A DNA stretch of 64,000 nucleotides from Nibricoccus aquaticus (GTDB taxonomy: Bacteria > Verrucomicrobiota > Verrucomicrobiia > Opitutales > Opitutaceae). This document shows positions 43,540 to 53,318 of the stretch, piece by piece (position 1 is the first letter of the stretch; each line of letters opens with the position of its first letter). Under the pieces are notes generated by a model. The model ran no database searches, was not told where the DNA came from, and worked only from the letters and a program-made list of their open reading frames with translations. Where the stretch lies: positions 1,736,001-1,800,000 of the forward strand of contig NZ_CP023344.1 of NCBI RefSeq assembly GCF_002310495.1. The letters are read 5' to 3'. Position numbers and translations under genes: made by a program.

Positions 43540-44451
43540 TCACCCCAGCAGATTCTTCAAAGCCGTCAGATACTTCGCCTGCGTCCCGCGAATCACCTCC
43601 TGCGGCAACACCGGCGCCGGCGGCGTCTGATCCCATTTGATCGCGATCAAATGGTCGCGCACGAACTGCTTGTCATAGCTCGGCGGTGATTGGTTGGGCG
43701 CATACTGATCCGCCGGCCAGTAACGCGATGAATCCGGCGTCAGCACTTCGTCAATGAGTACGAGTTTCCCCGCCGCATCCGTGCCGAACTCAAACTTCGT
43801 GTCCGCCAGAATCATCCCCGCCGCCTTCGCGCGATCATGCCCGATCTTGTAGAGCGCCAGACTCGTCGCCTTCACCTGCTCATACAGCGCCGCGCCCACC
43901 GCCGCCGCGCCCTGCGCATCGTTGATCGGCGCATCGTGCTCGCCCTTCGGCGCCTTCGTCGTCGGCGTAAATAGCGGCTGCGGCAACTTGTCCGCCTGGC
44001 GCAAACCCGCCGGCAGACGATGCCCACACACTTCGCCAGTCTTCTGATAAGAACTCCACCCGCTGCCCACGAGATAACCGCGCACCACGCACTCGATCGT
44101 CAGCGGTTTCAACTTCCGCACCACCATGCTCCGCAGCTGAAGATCCCGATCCGTGATCCCGCGCCGTGCAAACTCCCCCGCCTGATCCGGCAGCAAGTGA
44201 TTGCCGATGATCCCCGTGGTCTGGGAGAACCACCACAAACTCATCTGATTCAAAATAATCCCCTTCCCGGGAATTCCATCCGGCAAAATCACATCAAACG
44301 CCGACAACCGGTCGCTCGCCACCAGCAGCAACGCATCGCCCAGATCGAAGATCTCGCGCACCTTGCCGGAAGCGATCTTAGGAAACGGCAGGTTCTCGAC
44401 GGAAGTGACAGCTTGGGGCGGCAGCGCGGCGGAAATTTCGGCGAAGGTCAT
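43540..44451 (-). CDS. purC: Phosphoribosylaminoimidazole-succinocarboxamide synthase
   Basis: Joins CAIR and aspartate to SAICAR using ATP in purine synthesis, following PurE. The 303-residue protein is the longer, eukaryote/Bacteroidetes-like form: GKVREIFDLGDALLLVASDR and LSAFD at the N terminus, VVRGYLVGSGWSSYQKTG, the substrate segment FTPTTKAPKGEHD, and FEFGTDAAGKLVLIDEVLTP with DSSRYW. It is 13 kb from purK-purE, so the pathway genes are scattered. It converges on the HDOD gene and diverges from the tRNA-Glu gene. Confidence 0.96.
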   Translation of the reverse strand: MTFAEISAALPPQAVTSVENLPFPKIASGKVREIFDLGDALLLVASDRLSAFDVILPDGIPGKGIILNQMSLWWFSQTTGIIGNHLLPDQAGEFARRGITDRDLQLRSMVVRKLKPLTIECVVRGYLVGSGWSSYQKTGEVCGHRLPAGLRQADKLPQPLFTPTTKAPKGEHDAPINDAQGAAAVGAALYEQVKATSLALYKIGHDRAKAAGMILADTKFEFGTDAAGKLVLIDEVLTPDSSRYWPADQYAPNQSPPSYDKQFVRDHLIAIKWDQTPPAPVLPQEVIRGTQAKYLTALKNLLG

Positions 44452-44577
44452 GGAGAAGCCGACTGTCTCAACGTAAACGCCGGTCTGCGCGAGTCCCTTT
44501 TGCGCCGGAAAAGTCCCGAAATAAAACCTTGCGCGAGCCGCCTTGGAACCTACGTTTCGGCCCCTTCTGTTCTTTGC

Positions 44578-44654
44578 GTCCCCATCGTCTAGCCCGGTCA
44601 GGACACGTCCCTTTCACGGATGTAACCGGGGTTCGAATCCCCGTGGGGACGCCA
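44578..44654 (+). tRNA. tRNA-Glu (anticodon TTC), CCA encoded
   Basis: Acceptor stem GTCCCCA (44578-44584) pairs with TGGGGAC (44644-44650), discriminator G44651, then CCA. The anticodon stem CGTCC/GGATG holds the loop CTTTCAC, with anticodon TTC. The T arm is CCGGGGTTCGAATCCCCG with a perfect stem. It is followed by a strong terminator. A partial copy of its 3' end lies 173 bp downstream. Confidence 0.97.
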
Positions 44655-44661
44655 TTTTTAG

Positions 44662-44698
44662 AAAGACCACTTACCATCACGTAAGTGGTCTTTTTTTT
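44662..44698 (+). terminator. Intrinsic terminator of tRNA-Glu
   Basis: AAAGACCACTTAC (44662-44674), loop CATCAC, GTAAGTGGTCTTT (44681-44693), with T continuing to 44698: a 13-bp stem and 8-T run starting at 44691. Confidence 0.93.
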
Positions 44699-44808
44699 GG
44701 CGCTGCGAAGCAGTTCGAACCCCGCAGGGGTTTGCGGAAGCAATCCTTGCCGGAGCGGGCCACCGTTCGAGGGTGGATCACGCGCCAGCGTGACGAGGCC
44801 GCCGAGCC

Positions 44809-44867
44809 AATCCCCGTGGGGGCGCCATTTTAGAAAGACCGCTTACCTACAAGTAAGCGGTCTTTTT
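44809..44867 (+). pseudogene. Partial duplicate of the tRNA-Glu 3' end with its terminator
   Basis: Starting with AATCCCCGTGGG, the last 19 bases of the tRNA (one substitution) and the next part of its spacer are repeated. A second 13-bp terminator follows (AAAGACCGCTTAC 44834-44846, GTAAGCGGTCTTT 44853-44865, then T). The stem differs from the first by one compensated base pair (A-T to G-C), so it appears kept as a hairpin. No 5' half of a tRNA is recognisable upstream, though a TTCGAACCCCGCAGGGG stretch lies at about 44714-44730. Confidence 0.75.
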
Positions 44868-44919
44868 GCTTCATAGCGCTCCCGAGAAAACGCGCAGTGC
44901 GCCCGTAAAAACGCCCGCC

Positions 44920-46158
44920 TCAGCGCGAGGCCGCTACATTCGCCGCCAGCTGCATACCGAGGAATCCCACGAAAAACGTAGTCAGCCAGCTGAAGCCGTT
45001 TTCGTTGCCCGTCATCAGCAGTGCGATGCCACCCAGCCCGATCACCGCCATCAGCGCCGTCCCCACCGCGAACCCCGTGCGCTTCTTTCCTGCACGGTTG
45101 AATGTGATCGCGACGCACACCGACAGCATCGCGCCCACGATCGCCCCGAACATCCCCAGCGGATTCCCCGCCCCCCACCACCCCAGCGCGCCCAGCAAGA
45201 TCACCACACACGCGCCAAACCAGTTCGTCGCATTCCGCTCATCGCGCGAAAGCACCAGCCGCCCAAACCCGTCGAACCGCAGCAACAGGTTGAACATCGG
45301 CCCCGCCACCCACGACAGGTAGATGAACGCATAAAACAAAATCACCACCGGCCACAGCACCACGCCCAGCGACGGCTGCTGCTCCGCCACGGTCCGCACC
45401 GCCCGCACCCCAAACATCGTGCCGATCACAAACGCCCACTGCAGCTTCGTGCTCAGCCGCCCCATCCACAAAAAGTACGCCAGCATCCCGCGATAAACCG
45501 GATTCCGCGCCTTCAGCGCCTCGAGCATCCCCTGCCGCGCATATTCGAAATCCGGCTCCAGCCGCAGCGCCTCGCGGAAATGATCCTGCGCCTTCTTCGG
45601 ATCGTTCCGGTGCAGACAATTCCATCCCTGGTTCGCATGAGACCACGCATTCTCCGGCGCGCGCTCCAGTGCGAAATCCACCGTCCGCATCGCCTCTTCC
45701 TTCCGTCCCAGCCGCACCAGCGCCATCGAACGCAAATTCGCGCACTGCACATCCTCGGGATTGATCGCCAGCCCCTGCTCCGCCGCTTCGAGCGCCGCCG
45801 TCCAATCGCGCAACCCGAGCTGGATGCTCGCCAGCACCGCGAAATGACCTTCGTCATCCGGATCGAGCCGGATCGCCTCCTGGATCTCCGCCAGCGCCGC
45901 CTTCTCCCGCTCCAGCCGGTGCAACACCACCGCCAGGATGCGGTGCATGAACGGATCGTCCGGCGCTAGAGCCACCGCCCGCTCCGCCGCCGACAACGCC
46001 TCCGCATCCTTCCGCTGATCCACACGACTCAGCGCCAGATAAGCATGACCCCGCGCCGAGTCCGGATCTTCGCTCAATGCCAGCATCAGCTCGCGCTCCG
46101 CATCCGCAGCCCGCGACTGCTGCAACAACAACTGCGCACGTTCGATGCGGTGACTCAT
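44920..46158 (-). CDS. TPR protein with C-terminal membrane domain
   Basis: 412 residues. The first about 220 form five or six tetratricopeptide repeats (for example ALSEDPDSARGHAYLALSRV, ALAEIQEAIRLDPDDEGHFA, AQDHFREALRLEPDFEYARQ). The rest has about six hydrophobic helices (LGVVLWPVVILFYAFIYLSW, FGACVVILLGALGWWGAG, TALMAVIGLGGIALLM). The TPR part should face the cytosol as a protein-binding platform. Its ATG overlaps the stop of the AAA+ gene by ATGA, so translation is coupled and the two products probably work together. Function unknown. Confidence 0.88.
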   Translation of the reverse strand: MSHRIERAQLLLQQSRAADAERELMLALSEDPDSARGHAYLALSRVDQRKDAEALSAAERAVALAPDDPFMHRILAVVLHRLEREKAALAEIQEAIRLDPDDEGHFAVLASIQLGLRDWTAALEAAEQGLAINPEDVQCANLRSMALVRLGRKEEAMRTVDFALERAPENAWSHANQGWNCLHRNDPKKAQDHFREALRLEPDFEYARQGMLEALKARNPVYRGMLAYFLWMGRLSTKLQWAFVIGTMFGVRAVRTVAEQQPSLGVVLWPVVILFYAFIYLSWVAGPMFNLLLRFDGFGRLVLSRDERNATNWFGACVVILLGALGWWGAGNPLGMFGAIVGAMLSVCVAITFNRAGKKRTGFAVGTALMAVIGLGGIALLMTGNENGFSWLTTFFVGFLGMQLAANVAASR

Positions 46159-47606
46159 TTGGAAAGTTTCAGATGCGCCAGGATGTCGTCGTACAGCCCG
46201 CTCTGGTTCGCGTAGAGCGCATAGTTACGCGCCGTGTCGAACCAGTCGCGCACCGTCGGCTTATGCCGCTTCGCCGCCTCGAGCAGATCCTTGCTCATGA
46301 TCGGCGCGATCTTCCCCGTCTTCATTGCCTCAGTGAGCTTCGCCTCCACCGCGAGATCGACGACTGCCTTCAAATCCGCGCCAGAAAACCCATCCGTCTT
46401 CTTCGCCACCGCGTCGAAGTCCACCGCGTCCGCCGGTTTGCCGCGCAACATCAGGCGCAACACCGCCGCGCGCGCCGGAGCATCCGGCGGCGGCACGAAG
46501 ATGATGCGATCAAAACGCCCCGGCCGCCGGAACGCCGGATCGAGATGCCACGGCGCATTCGTCGCCGCCAGAATCAGCACGCCTTCGTTTGACGAGGAAA
46601 CACCATCCAGCTCCGACAGGAACTGGTTGATCATCTGCCGTCCGCCGCTCTTGAGCATGTCCGTGCGGTTCGCGCCCAGCGCATCCACTTCGTCGAAAAA
46701 CAACACGCACGGCCGGTGCGAACGCGCCTGCTCGAAAATCGCGTGCAGGTTTTTTTCGCTCTGCCCGATCCACATATCGAGCACGTCATTGATGCCCACC
46801 GCGAGAAACCCGGCATTCACCTCGCCCGCCGTCGCGCGCGCCATGAACGTCTTTCCACAACCCGGCGGCCCATAGAGCAAAATCCCGCCGCCCGCCTTTT
46901 TCCCGTACGCCTTGAACAGCTCCGGCTGCTTCAGCGGGAGGATGATTTTCATCCGGATCTCCTCCTTCACGCGGTCCATCCCGCCCACATCCGCAAAATT
47001 CAGCTCAGGCTTTTCCATCTCCACCGCCGCATCGTCCGGCAGATCGCCCGCCGGAAGCCGCTGCGGCTCATCAAACTCATCCGGCTCCACCGCCTCGCCA
47101 TCTTTCGACGCCGTCTCGCCCGCATCCGCGTACAACGTGTCCAGCGGCGAAACCACCTTCGGCGGCAGCACTGGCGACGGCCGCTTCGGCAGATAATTCC
47201 CCAGCTCCTGCTCCAGCTCCGGATCGGCAAACGCCGGATCGGTTTCCCGGATACGCGCAAACAGCTGCGCCGCCAGCCGCGGCTCGCCCGCCCGGATCGC
47301 CAGCCGCGCATGAAGCGCCAGCGCTCTCGCCGGAGCCGCCGGCGATTTCGTCAACGACTCCACCAGCACCAGCGCCATGCTGTCCGCCCCCTTCTGAAAA
47401 AACGTCGCCGCCAGCCCTGTCTTCGCATCGAGGTTTGCCGCATCGAGCGAGAGCGCCCGCTTGAACATCACCTCGGCCTCCGCCGTACCGCCCACCTTCA
47501 AGACTGCCTCAGCGGCATGAACCAGCAGCGGCACATTATCCGGCGAAAACCGGAGCGCCTCGCGCAACCCGGCCGGAATCAGCGGTGAATTAAAAACGTC
47601 GGACAT
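46155..47606 (-). CDS. AAA+ ATPase with N-terminal TPR-like region
   Basis: 483 residues. The first about 135 are TPR-like helices (AEAEVMFKRALSLDAANLDA), then an acidic linker and one Cdc48/FtsH-type AAA module. That module has FADVGGMDRVKEEI, Walker A GPPGCGKT (246-253), Walker B VLFFDE (301-306), sensor 1 ILAATNAPW, the arginine finger region DPAFRRPGRFDRI and sensor 2 FSGADLKAVV. There is no protease domain, so it should remodel or unfold a partner. It is translationally coupled to the TPR membrane protein, which may recruit it to the membrane (inference). The Met at 47606 is preferred to 47663, since the extra 19 residues look untranslated. Confidence 0.9.
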   Translation of the reverse strand: MSDVFNSPLIPAGLREALRFSPDNVPLLVHAAEAVLKVGGTAEAEVMFKRALSLDAANLDAKTGLAATFFQKGADSMALVLVESLTKSPAAPARALALHARLAIRAGEPRLAAQLFARIRETDPAFADPELEQELGNYLPKRPSPVLPPKVVSPLDTLYADAGETASKDGEAVEPDEFDEPQRLPAGDLPDDAAVEMEKPELNFADVGGMDRVKEEIRMKIILPLKQPELFKAYGKKAGGGILLYGPPGCGKTFMARATAGEVNAGFLAVGINDVLDMWIGQSEKNLHAIFEQARSHRPCVLFFDEVDALGANRTDMLKSGGRQMINQFLSELDGVSSSNEGVLILAATNAPWHLDPAFRRPGRFDRIIFVPPPDAPARAAVLRLMLRGKPADAVDFDAVAKKTDGFSGADLKAVVDLAVEAKLTEAMKTGKIAPIMSKDLLEAAKRHKPTVRDWFDTARNYALYANQSGLYDDILAHLKLSK

Positions 47607-47723
47607 GACCGCCAAACAAATCGCACCCACGCCACCGTGCCCAACCCAAATTTCACCCGCCACCGCACGAGCGTCCGTCGCCGGCCAGCCTCCCGGCCAG
47701 CGACGGCCCGCCCGACTGGCTTG

Positions 47724-49688
47724 TCACTCGAAATGAGCCGCCACCGCATCTGCCGCCACCCCGGCCGTCTGCTCACGTCCGCCGTGCACAGGTTGGACCG
47801 GCCGCTCGGCCCTGGGCATCGGCCGTGTGGACACCTTTGTAGAAATCACGACCGGTTTCTCCGGACGTGCCTGACGCTTCCCCATGCCCACCAGCTGCCT
47901 CAACTGGCCGGTAACCGCGCTCAGCTCGGCGGACTGCGCGCTCAACTCCTCCGCCGCACTCGCCGTTTCTTCCGCCTGCGCCGCGCTGTCCTGCACGACT
48001 TTGTCCATCTGACCGACAGCCACATTCAACTGCTGGATACCCTGGCTCTGCTCGCGACACGCCGTCGCGATCTCCGTGATCAACCCGTCCACCGTGCGCG
48101 ACTGCTCGATGATCTCCGTCAGACTGCGCGAAACGCGCACCGTGAGCTCCGCGCCCTGCTTCGATTTCACATGCGTGTCGTCTACCAGCTCCGCCGTCTC
48201 CTTGGCCGCCACCGCGCAACGATGCGCGAGGCTGCGCACTTCGTCGGCGACGACCGCGAATCCCGCACCCGCCTCGCCCGCCCGCGCCGCCTCCACCGCC
48301 GCATTGAGCGCGAGCAAGTTCGTTTGAAACGCGATCTCGTCGATCGTCTTCACGATTTTCAGCACCGACGTCGATGAGCCCACCAGCGCCTCAATCGCCA
48401 CCGTCATCTGCCGCATTTCGCCACCACCGCCCTCGGCCGCCGTTCGCGCCAGGCTCGAGCGCTCCTTCGCCGCCTGCGCGTGCTCCGCGTTACGCTCCAC
48501 GATGCTCGCGATCTCTTCGAGCGACGAACTCGTCTCCTCCAGCGACGCCGCCTGCTCGCTCGCCCCCTGCGCCTGCGACTGGCTCGCCGACGCGATCTGG
48601 TTCGATGCCGAGGACGTCTGCTCCGCCCCGGCCGCCAGCAACTCCGTGATCGCACGCACCGGACGCGTGATCGAACGCGTCAGCCACACTGCCAGCGCCA
48701 CGCCCAGCACGACACTTCCCGTGACCGCCACGATCACCCAGCGCGTCGTCACCGCCAGCGTATCCGCCGCCGCAGTGCCTTCATTCACCGTATGATCGAT
48801 GCCCGCTCTTAAGACATCCTCCGCCGCCCCCACCGCGACGAGCATCGCCGCCATCCGCCGCGGCGCCACCTCCTCCAGCGCCACCTCGCCCATCCGCAAC
48901 GTCGCCACCGTCGCCTGATACGTCAGCAACGCTCCCTCGATCTCGACGATCAACCCCTGGTTGTCCGCACGCCGCATCACCCCCTTTAGCTCCCTCGCCC
49001 TCTCCAGCGCGCGCATCAGCAACTCGTCGAGCCGCTTCAACTCATTCAAATCCCGCAGCACCTTCGAGCGCATCAACGCCAGCCGCATCTGCGATACGCC
49101 ATCGCGCAGACCCGACGCCGCCTCCAGCTTGCCCACGCGCTCGCTGATCTCCGCGCCCGTTTTCCCCGCCGCCAGTTCCTCCTGCATCAGCTTCCCTTGC
49201 GAAACCGCTAGCGCCTCGGTCGCCTTCACCAACACCCCCGCCGTCTTGTTCAACACCGCCCACGCTGCATCTACCTGCTCGCCCGCCTGCCGCGTCTCCG
49301 CCATCCGCGCCGCAAAATCCGCCTCCGCCTTTGCGAAAACCCCCAGCTTCTCCCGCAACACAACCAGCTGCGGATGCTCCGCCGAAAACCCCTCCGCCGC
49401 TTTCCGCGCCGCCACCAGCTTTGCCCACGCCTTCTCGTACTCCGCCAGATAAGCCTCATCACGCGTCAGCGCGTACGACCGCGCCTCCAGATTCGATTTG
49501 CGCATCGTCCGCTCGATCTCCGACGCGAACTTCGCCTCCGGGATGTAACTCTCCGCCAGCGCGCGCGCCCGCGTCGTCCCGCTCGTCATACTATAAACCG
49601 AATACGCGCCGATCGCGCCCAGCAGCAGAAGCAGCAGACCGAAGCCCGCGGCGATTTTATGGGTCAGGGTGATGTTTGTTTTGCTCAT
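47724..49688 (-). CDS. Methyl-accepting chemotaxis protein
   Basis: A 654-residue chemoreceptor. The N-terminal helix is at about 8-31 ([20 protein letters not shown]), with a periplasmic helical-bundle sensor of about 280 residues and a second helix ([20 protein letters not shown]). Only the start of a HAMP is visible ([15 protein letters not shown]) before the long cytosolic coiled coil with the signalling tip [20 protein letters not shown] and [16 protein letters not shown]. The start at 49688 has a good GGGGAAG site. No CheW-binding pentapeptide tail and no che genes are nearby. A single perfect DnaA box lies 50 bp upstream. Confidence 0.94.
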   Translation of the reverse strand: MSKTNITLTHKIAAGFGLLLLLLGAIGAYSVYSMTSGTTRARALAESYIPEAKFASEIERTMRKSNLEARSYALTRDEAYLAEYEKAWAKLVAARKAAEGFSAEHPQLVVLREKLGVFAKAEADFAARMAETRQAGEQVDAAWAVLNKTAGVLVKATEALAVSQGKLMQEELAAGKTGAEISERVGKLEAASGLRDGVSQMRLALMRSKVLRDLNELKRLDELLMRALERARELKGVMRRADNQGLIVEIEGALLTYQATVATLRMGEVALEEVAPRRMAAMLVAVGAAEDVLRAGIDHTVNEGTAAADTLAVTTRWVIVAVTGSVVLGVALAVWLTRSITRPVRAITELLAAGAEQTSSASNQIASASQSQAQGASEQAASLEETSSSLEEIASIVERNAEHAQAAKERSSLARTAAEGGGGEMRQMTVAIEALVGSSTSVLKIVKTIDEIAFQTNLLALNAAVEAARAGEAGAGFAVVADEVRSLAHRCAVAAKETAELVDDTHVKSKQGAELTVRVSRSLTEIIEQSRTVDGLITEIATACREQSQGIQQLNVAVGQMDKVVQDSAAQAEETASAAEELSAQSAELSAVTGQLRQLVGMGKRQARPEKPVVISTKVSTRPMPRAERPVQPVHGGREQTAGVAADAVAAHFE

Positions 49689-49873
49689 AGTCTTCCCCAC
49701 CGCCTGCTGGCCATTTCGGCAATCGAAACGACAGAGCTGTGGATAACCATTAAATCGGCTGCCCTTACCATGCCGCTCGCGCATCCCTTGTCTTTTCCCT
49801 GCGCACCCCTTGCCGGGGTGAAGCACCCAGAAAAAGCCCGCCTTATGGCATTCGCCCCGCCTCACTCCAGCAC

Positions 49874-50479
49874 TCAGCGCGTCAGATCGTAGAGCGCGTA
49901 GCCCGCGAAAAAATTCGGCCGCACCGTGCAGCGCGTTTTCCAATCGCCCCGCAGCAATGCACGCCGGGCGATGCGGATATTCTTCTGCGCGCAAAATTCC
50001 TCGAAGTCCGCCACGCTCACCGGATTCGCCGGCCGGCTCTCATGCCATGCGGTTTTGTAGACTTCATTGCGCGGCTTGCGCCCATAGCGCAGCGCATCGA
50101 GCCGGTTCTTCCAATAACCGTGATTCACGAAGCCCACCGTGACCGCCTTCGCCACGCGCAGCGCCTCGTCGATCACCGCTCCCGGATCCGGCACTTCTTC
50201 GAGCGTCCGCGAAAAAATCACCCGGTCGAAATGCCCATCCGCAAACCCGCGCATGAACTCCAGCATGTCCCCTTGATAAGCCGTGATCCCGCGTTTCACG
50301 CAGGCCGAAATCTTCTCGAACTCCAAATCCACACCGACAGCGAAAACATCCTTCTGCTGCACAAGCGACTCCAACAACACCCCACGCCCGCAGCCAAGAT
50401 CGAGCACGCGTGACCGGGGTTCGACCCAGTCCGCGATGATCTGCATATCAACAGTGCGTTTAACGGCGGCTTTTTGCAT
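49874..50479 (-). CDS. metW: Methionine biosynthesis protein MetW
   Basis: A 201-residue SAM-dependent methyltransferase fold protein. Motif I is [16 protein letters not shown], with [20 protein letters not shown], and the family segment [40 protein letters not shown]. MetW works with MetX in homoserine acylation in organisms that carry both. Here metX is 4 kb upstream on the same strand, with xylFGH between. The nearest upstream gene is xylH, 72 bp away. Confidence 0.92.
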   Translation of the reverse strand: MQKAAVKRTVDMQIIADWVEPRSRVLDLGCGRGVLLESLVQQKDVFAVGVDLEFEKISACVKRGITAYQGDMLEFMRGFADGHFDRVIFSRTLEEVPDPGAVIDEALRVAKAVTVGFVNHGYWKNRLDALRYGRKPRNEVYKTAWHESRPANPVSVADFEEFCAQKNIRIARRALLRGDWKTRCTVRPNFFAGYALYDLTR

Positions 50480-50551
50480 CGGAACAGTAGACGCGGATTA
50501 CGCGCAAGCGACCGTTTGAAGCAAGCGGCTCTTTGCCGCGCACGTCGTCGC

Positions 50552-51679
50552 TCAGCTCCGCGAGAGCTTCACATCCAGCCAGACGGCCAGCACCAGCACT
50601 AGACCGCGAGCGATGTATTTGATCTCAGGCTCGACCCCGAGAAGCCCCATGCCGTTGAGCAACGCCGTCATGATCAGTGCACCAAAAAGCACACCCAGCA
50701 CCGTGCCACGCCCACCTTTCAACGCCGTTCCACCAATCACGCACGCCGCGATCGCATCGAGCTCCAGCAAATCGCCTACCGTGGTCGTCGACGAACCGAT
50801 GTAGGCGGTAGACATGAATCCCGTGATCGCGACCGTCACGCCCATCAGCACATACGCGCCGATCATCACGCGATTCACCGCGATACCGGAAAGCACCGCC
50901 GCCTCTTCATTCCCGCCAATCGCGTAGAGGTAGCGGCCGAATGGTGTATGCTTCGTCAGGAAATAAACGACCACCCCTGTCGCACCAAGGATTAGCAACG
51001 ACAACGGCACTCCGCGGAAATTATTGCAGACAACGACCAGCCCGAAAATCGCCGCCGACTTCACAACCCAGAAAAGCGTTTCCCGTCCGGTCGAATTCAC
51101 CGGAAGTCTGTAATCGATCCGTTTTTCTCGCGCACGCCACACGAGCCAGCCGAGTACGAGACTTGTGGCAAACGCGAGGCCGAGACCGATGTTCGCGGGC
51201 AAATAATAAGTTGTGAGCAGCGAAAAGAGATTCTCCTCATCACCACGCGAAACCGGCACCGTCGCGCTGGAAATCACCTTCCAAAAAATACCTTTGAAGA
51301 TCAGCAACCCGCCCAACGTGATGATGAAGGAGGGTATCCGCTGCTTCACGATGAGCGTTCCCATCAGCGCCCAAAGCACGAGCGCCGCGACCAGTCCCGC
51401 GCCCATCGCCGCCGGTGCCGACCAGCCCTCGTGGAAAACAAGCACCGCCGCGATACCGCCGATTAAACCGACGCCACTGCCGACCGAAAGATCGATCTGC
51501 CCCGTGAGCAAAATCATGAACATGCCCAGCGCGAGCGTCCCGATGATCGAGAACTCGATGATGAGCTGCGTCAGGTTGCGCGCGCCGAGGAAGGCAGGCT
51601 CGCGCAGCGCGAAGAACGCGACGATCAGCGCGAGCGCGATCGGCATCGAGAGGGATTTAAGCAGGACGCGGGCGTTCAT
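50552..51679 (-). CDS. xylH: D-xylose ABC transporter permease
   Basis: A 375-residue inner-membrane permease of the sugar BPD/ribose-xylose group with about ten helices. It shows the diagnostic LLTGQIDLSVGSGVGLIGG and, near the end, the coupling segment LDAIAACVIGGTALKGGRGT. A cytoplasmic loop at about 195-215 is somewhat longer than in RbsC, as in XylH. The gene starts 13 bp after the ATPase stop. The substrate call rests on the binding protein. Confidence 0.92.
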   Translation of the reverse strand: MNARVLLKSLSMPIALALIVAFFALREPAFLGARNLTQLIIEFSIIGTLALGMFMILLTGQIDLSVGSGVGLIGGIAAVLVFHEGWSAPAAMGAGLVAALVLWALMGTLIVKQRIPSFIITLGGLLIFKGIFWKVISSATVPVSRGDEENLFSLLTTYYLPANIGLGLAFATSLVLGWLVWRAREKRIDYRLPVNSTGRETLFWVVKSAAIFGLVVVCNNFRGVPLSLLILGATGVVVYFLTKHTPFGRYLYAIGGNEEAAVLSGIAVNRVMIGAYVLMGVTVAITGFMSTAYIGSSTTTVGDLLELDAIAACVIGGTALKGGRGTVLGVLFGALIMTALLNGMGLLGVEPEIKYIARGLVLVLAVWLDVKLSRS

Positions 51680-51692
51680 GGTTTGAAAAATG

Positions 51693-53228
51693 TCAGGCGG
51701 CTGCCGAGCTCGACTTGCCCATCGCCGCCGCCAGGAGCTTCTCTTGTGTGAACTCAGCGCGATTGAAGACGCCGCCGATCTTACCCTCGCACAGCATGAT
51801 GATGCGATCGCTCATGCCCATGAGCTCGGGCAGCTCGCTCGACACCAGGATCACCGCTTTGCCCTCGGCCGTGAGCCGGTTGATCAACTCATACACTTCG
51901 AGTTTCGCGCCGACATCAATGCCGCGCGTCGGCTCGTCGAGCATCACGACCGTTGGCTCCGTCATGAGCGCCTTGCCGATCACGATCTTCTGCTGATTGC
52001 CGCCGGAAAGCCCGCCTGCCCTTGCCTGCTGATTCGGCGCCTTTACGCGCAGGGAGTCGAAGAAATGCTGGTTCCTCGCATACTCCGCCGAGGTGTCGAT
52101 ACGTCCGCCAAAACCGCTGAAACTCTTCAGGCTGGAGAGGGAAAAGTTAAAACCAATGTCCTGCCCGAGCACCAATCCGTAGCGTTTGCGATCCTCGCTC
52201 ACGAGCACCAGCCCGCGCCGGATCGAATCGCGCGGCTGCGGCTTTGCGTAGTCTTCACCACGTAGCGAAACATCGCCGCAGATTCGCGAGCCCCACGCTC
52301 CGAAAATGTGCATGAGCAACTCCGTGCGTCCCGCGCCCATCAACCCGCCAAAACCGAGCACCTCACCCGGACGCAGCTCGAAATCCAGCCCGCGCAAAAA
52401 CGCCTTAGTTCCCTTGTCCGGAGCCACGTCAAGCCCGCGGACCGTAAGCACCGGCTTCTCCGCCGAGCGATCGGTCGTCGAAGGTTTGCGCGGAAACAGG
52501 TCGGTGATCTCGCGGCCAACCATATTTTTGATCACCTGCGGAATCGTCGCCTCGCGCGTGGTAAGCGTCGTGATGCTCGCTCCATCGCGCAGGACGGTGA
52601 TGCGGTCACAGATGGCGAAAACTTCATCGAGCTTGTGCGAGATGTAGATGCACGCCGTGCCTTGCGACCGGAGGCGGCGGAGATGCTTCAGCAACACGGC
52701 AACCTCCTGCTCGGTCAGCGCGGCAGTCGGTTCATCGAGCACGAGCACGCGGGATTTTTTATCCATCGCACGCACGATCTCGACGAGTTGCTTGTGCCCG
52801 ACACCGAGATCGCCCACGAGCGTATCGGGCGAAAGTGGAAGACCGAATTCCGCGAGCAACTCGGCGCTGCGCCGACGCAGCTTGTGCCAGTCAATCCGCC
52901 AGCCGAGACGCGGCTCGCGGCCGAGGAAAATGTTTTCCGCCACGCTGAGTTCGTCCACGAGCGCGAATTCCTGCGTGATCACCGCGATGCCCTGCGCCTC
53001 GGAATCGCGGATGCTTTTGAACTCCGCGACGCTCCCATCGACCAGCAATTCACCCTCGTAGCTGCCGTGCGGATGGATGCCGGAGAGCAGCTTGATAAGC
53101 GTCGATTTGCCCGCGCCGTTTTCTCCGCAGAGCGCGTGGATCTCGCCCGCTTTGAGCCCGAAGCACACATTCTTCAGTGCGACAACACCCGGGAAGCGCT
53201 TGGTGAGATTTCGTGTTTCGAGAAGCAT
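51693..53228 (-). CDS. xylG: D-xylose ABC transporter ATP-binding protein
   Basis: 511 residues with two ABC domains, as in sugar transporters of this class. The first has Walker A GENGAGKST, signature-like DLGVGHKQLVEIVRAM and Walker B VLVLDEPTAAL. The second has a degenerate P loop (GLMGAGRTE), signature LSGGNQQKIVIGKAL and Walker B VVMLDEPTRGIDVGAK. It energises import of xylose with XylF and XylH. It is separated from xylF by a 90-bp gap filled by a long inverted repeat that could set expression below that of the binding protein. Confidence 0.93.
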   Translation of the reverse strand: MLLETRNLTKRFPGVVALKNVCFGLKAGEIHALCGENGAGKSTLIKLLSGIHPHGSYEGELLVDGSVAEFKSIRDSEAQGIAVITQEFALVDELSVAENIFLGREPRLGWRIDWHKLRRRSAELLAEFGLPLSPDTLVGDLGVGHKQLVEIVRAMDKKSRVLVLDEPTAALTEQEVAVLLKHLRRLRSQGTACIYISHKLDEVFAICDRITVLRDGASITTLTTREATIPQVIKNMVGREITDLFPRKPSTTDRSAEKPVLTVRGLDVAPDKGTKAFLRGLDFELRPGEVLGFGGLMGAGRTELLMHIFGAWGSRICGDVSLRGEDYAKPQPRDSIRRGLVLVSEDRKRYGLVLGQDIGFNFSLSSLKSFSGFGGRIDTSAEYARNQHFFDSLRVKAPNQQARAGGLSGGNQQKIVIGKALMTEPTVVMLDEPTRGIDVGAKLEVYELINRLTAEGKAVILVSSELPELMGMSDRIIMLCEGKIGGVFNRAEFTQEKLLAAAMGKSSSAAA

Positions 53229-53250
53229 CCGGCGTTACTTCAGATTTAAG

Positions 53251-53313
53251 TGAACCACAGAGACACAGAGGAAAACTTTCCGATCTCTGTGCCCTCTGTG
53301 TCTCTGTGGTTCA
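53251..53313. repeat. 21-bp perfect inverted repeat between xylF and xylG
   Basis: TGAACCACAGAGACACAGAG with G (53251-53271) and its exact complement (53293-53313), 21-nt loop. Related single-arm sequence (GAACCACGGAGGCACGGAG) lies at about 55659-55677. It starts 6 bp after the xylF stop, so in RNA it forms a hairpin between the binding-protein and ATPase cistrons. Confidence 0.9.
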
Positions 53314-53318
53314 AAAAT

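Noticed and set aside
49737-49745. Perfect DnaA box (TTATCCACA on the minus strand) as a sign of a replication origin near rpmH
   Set aside because: It is single, with no second box, AT-rich unwinding region or dnaA/dnaN gene in the window. It may regulate the chemoreceptor gene or be chance.
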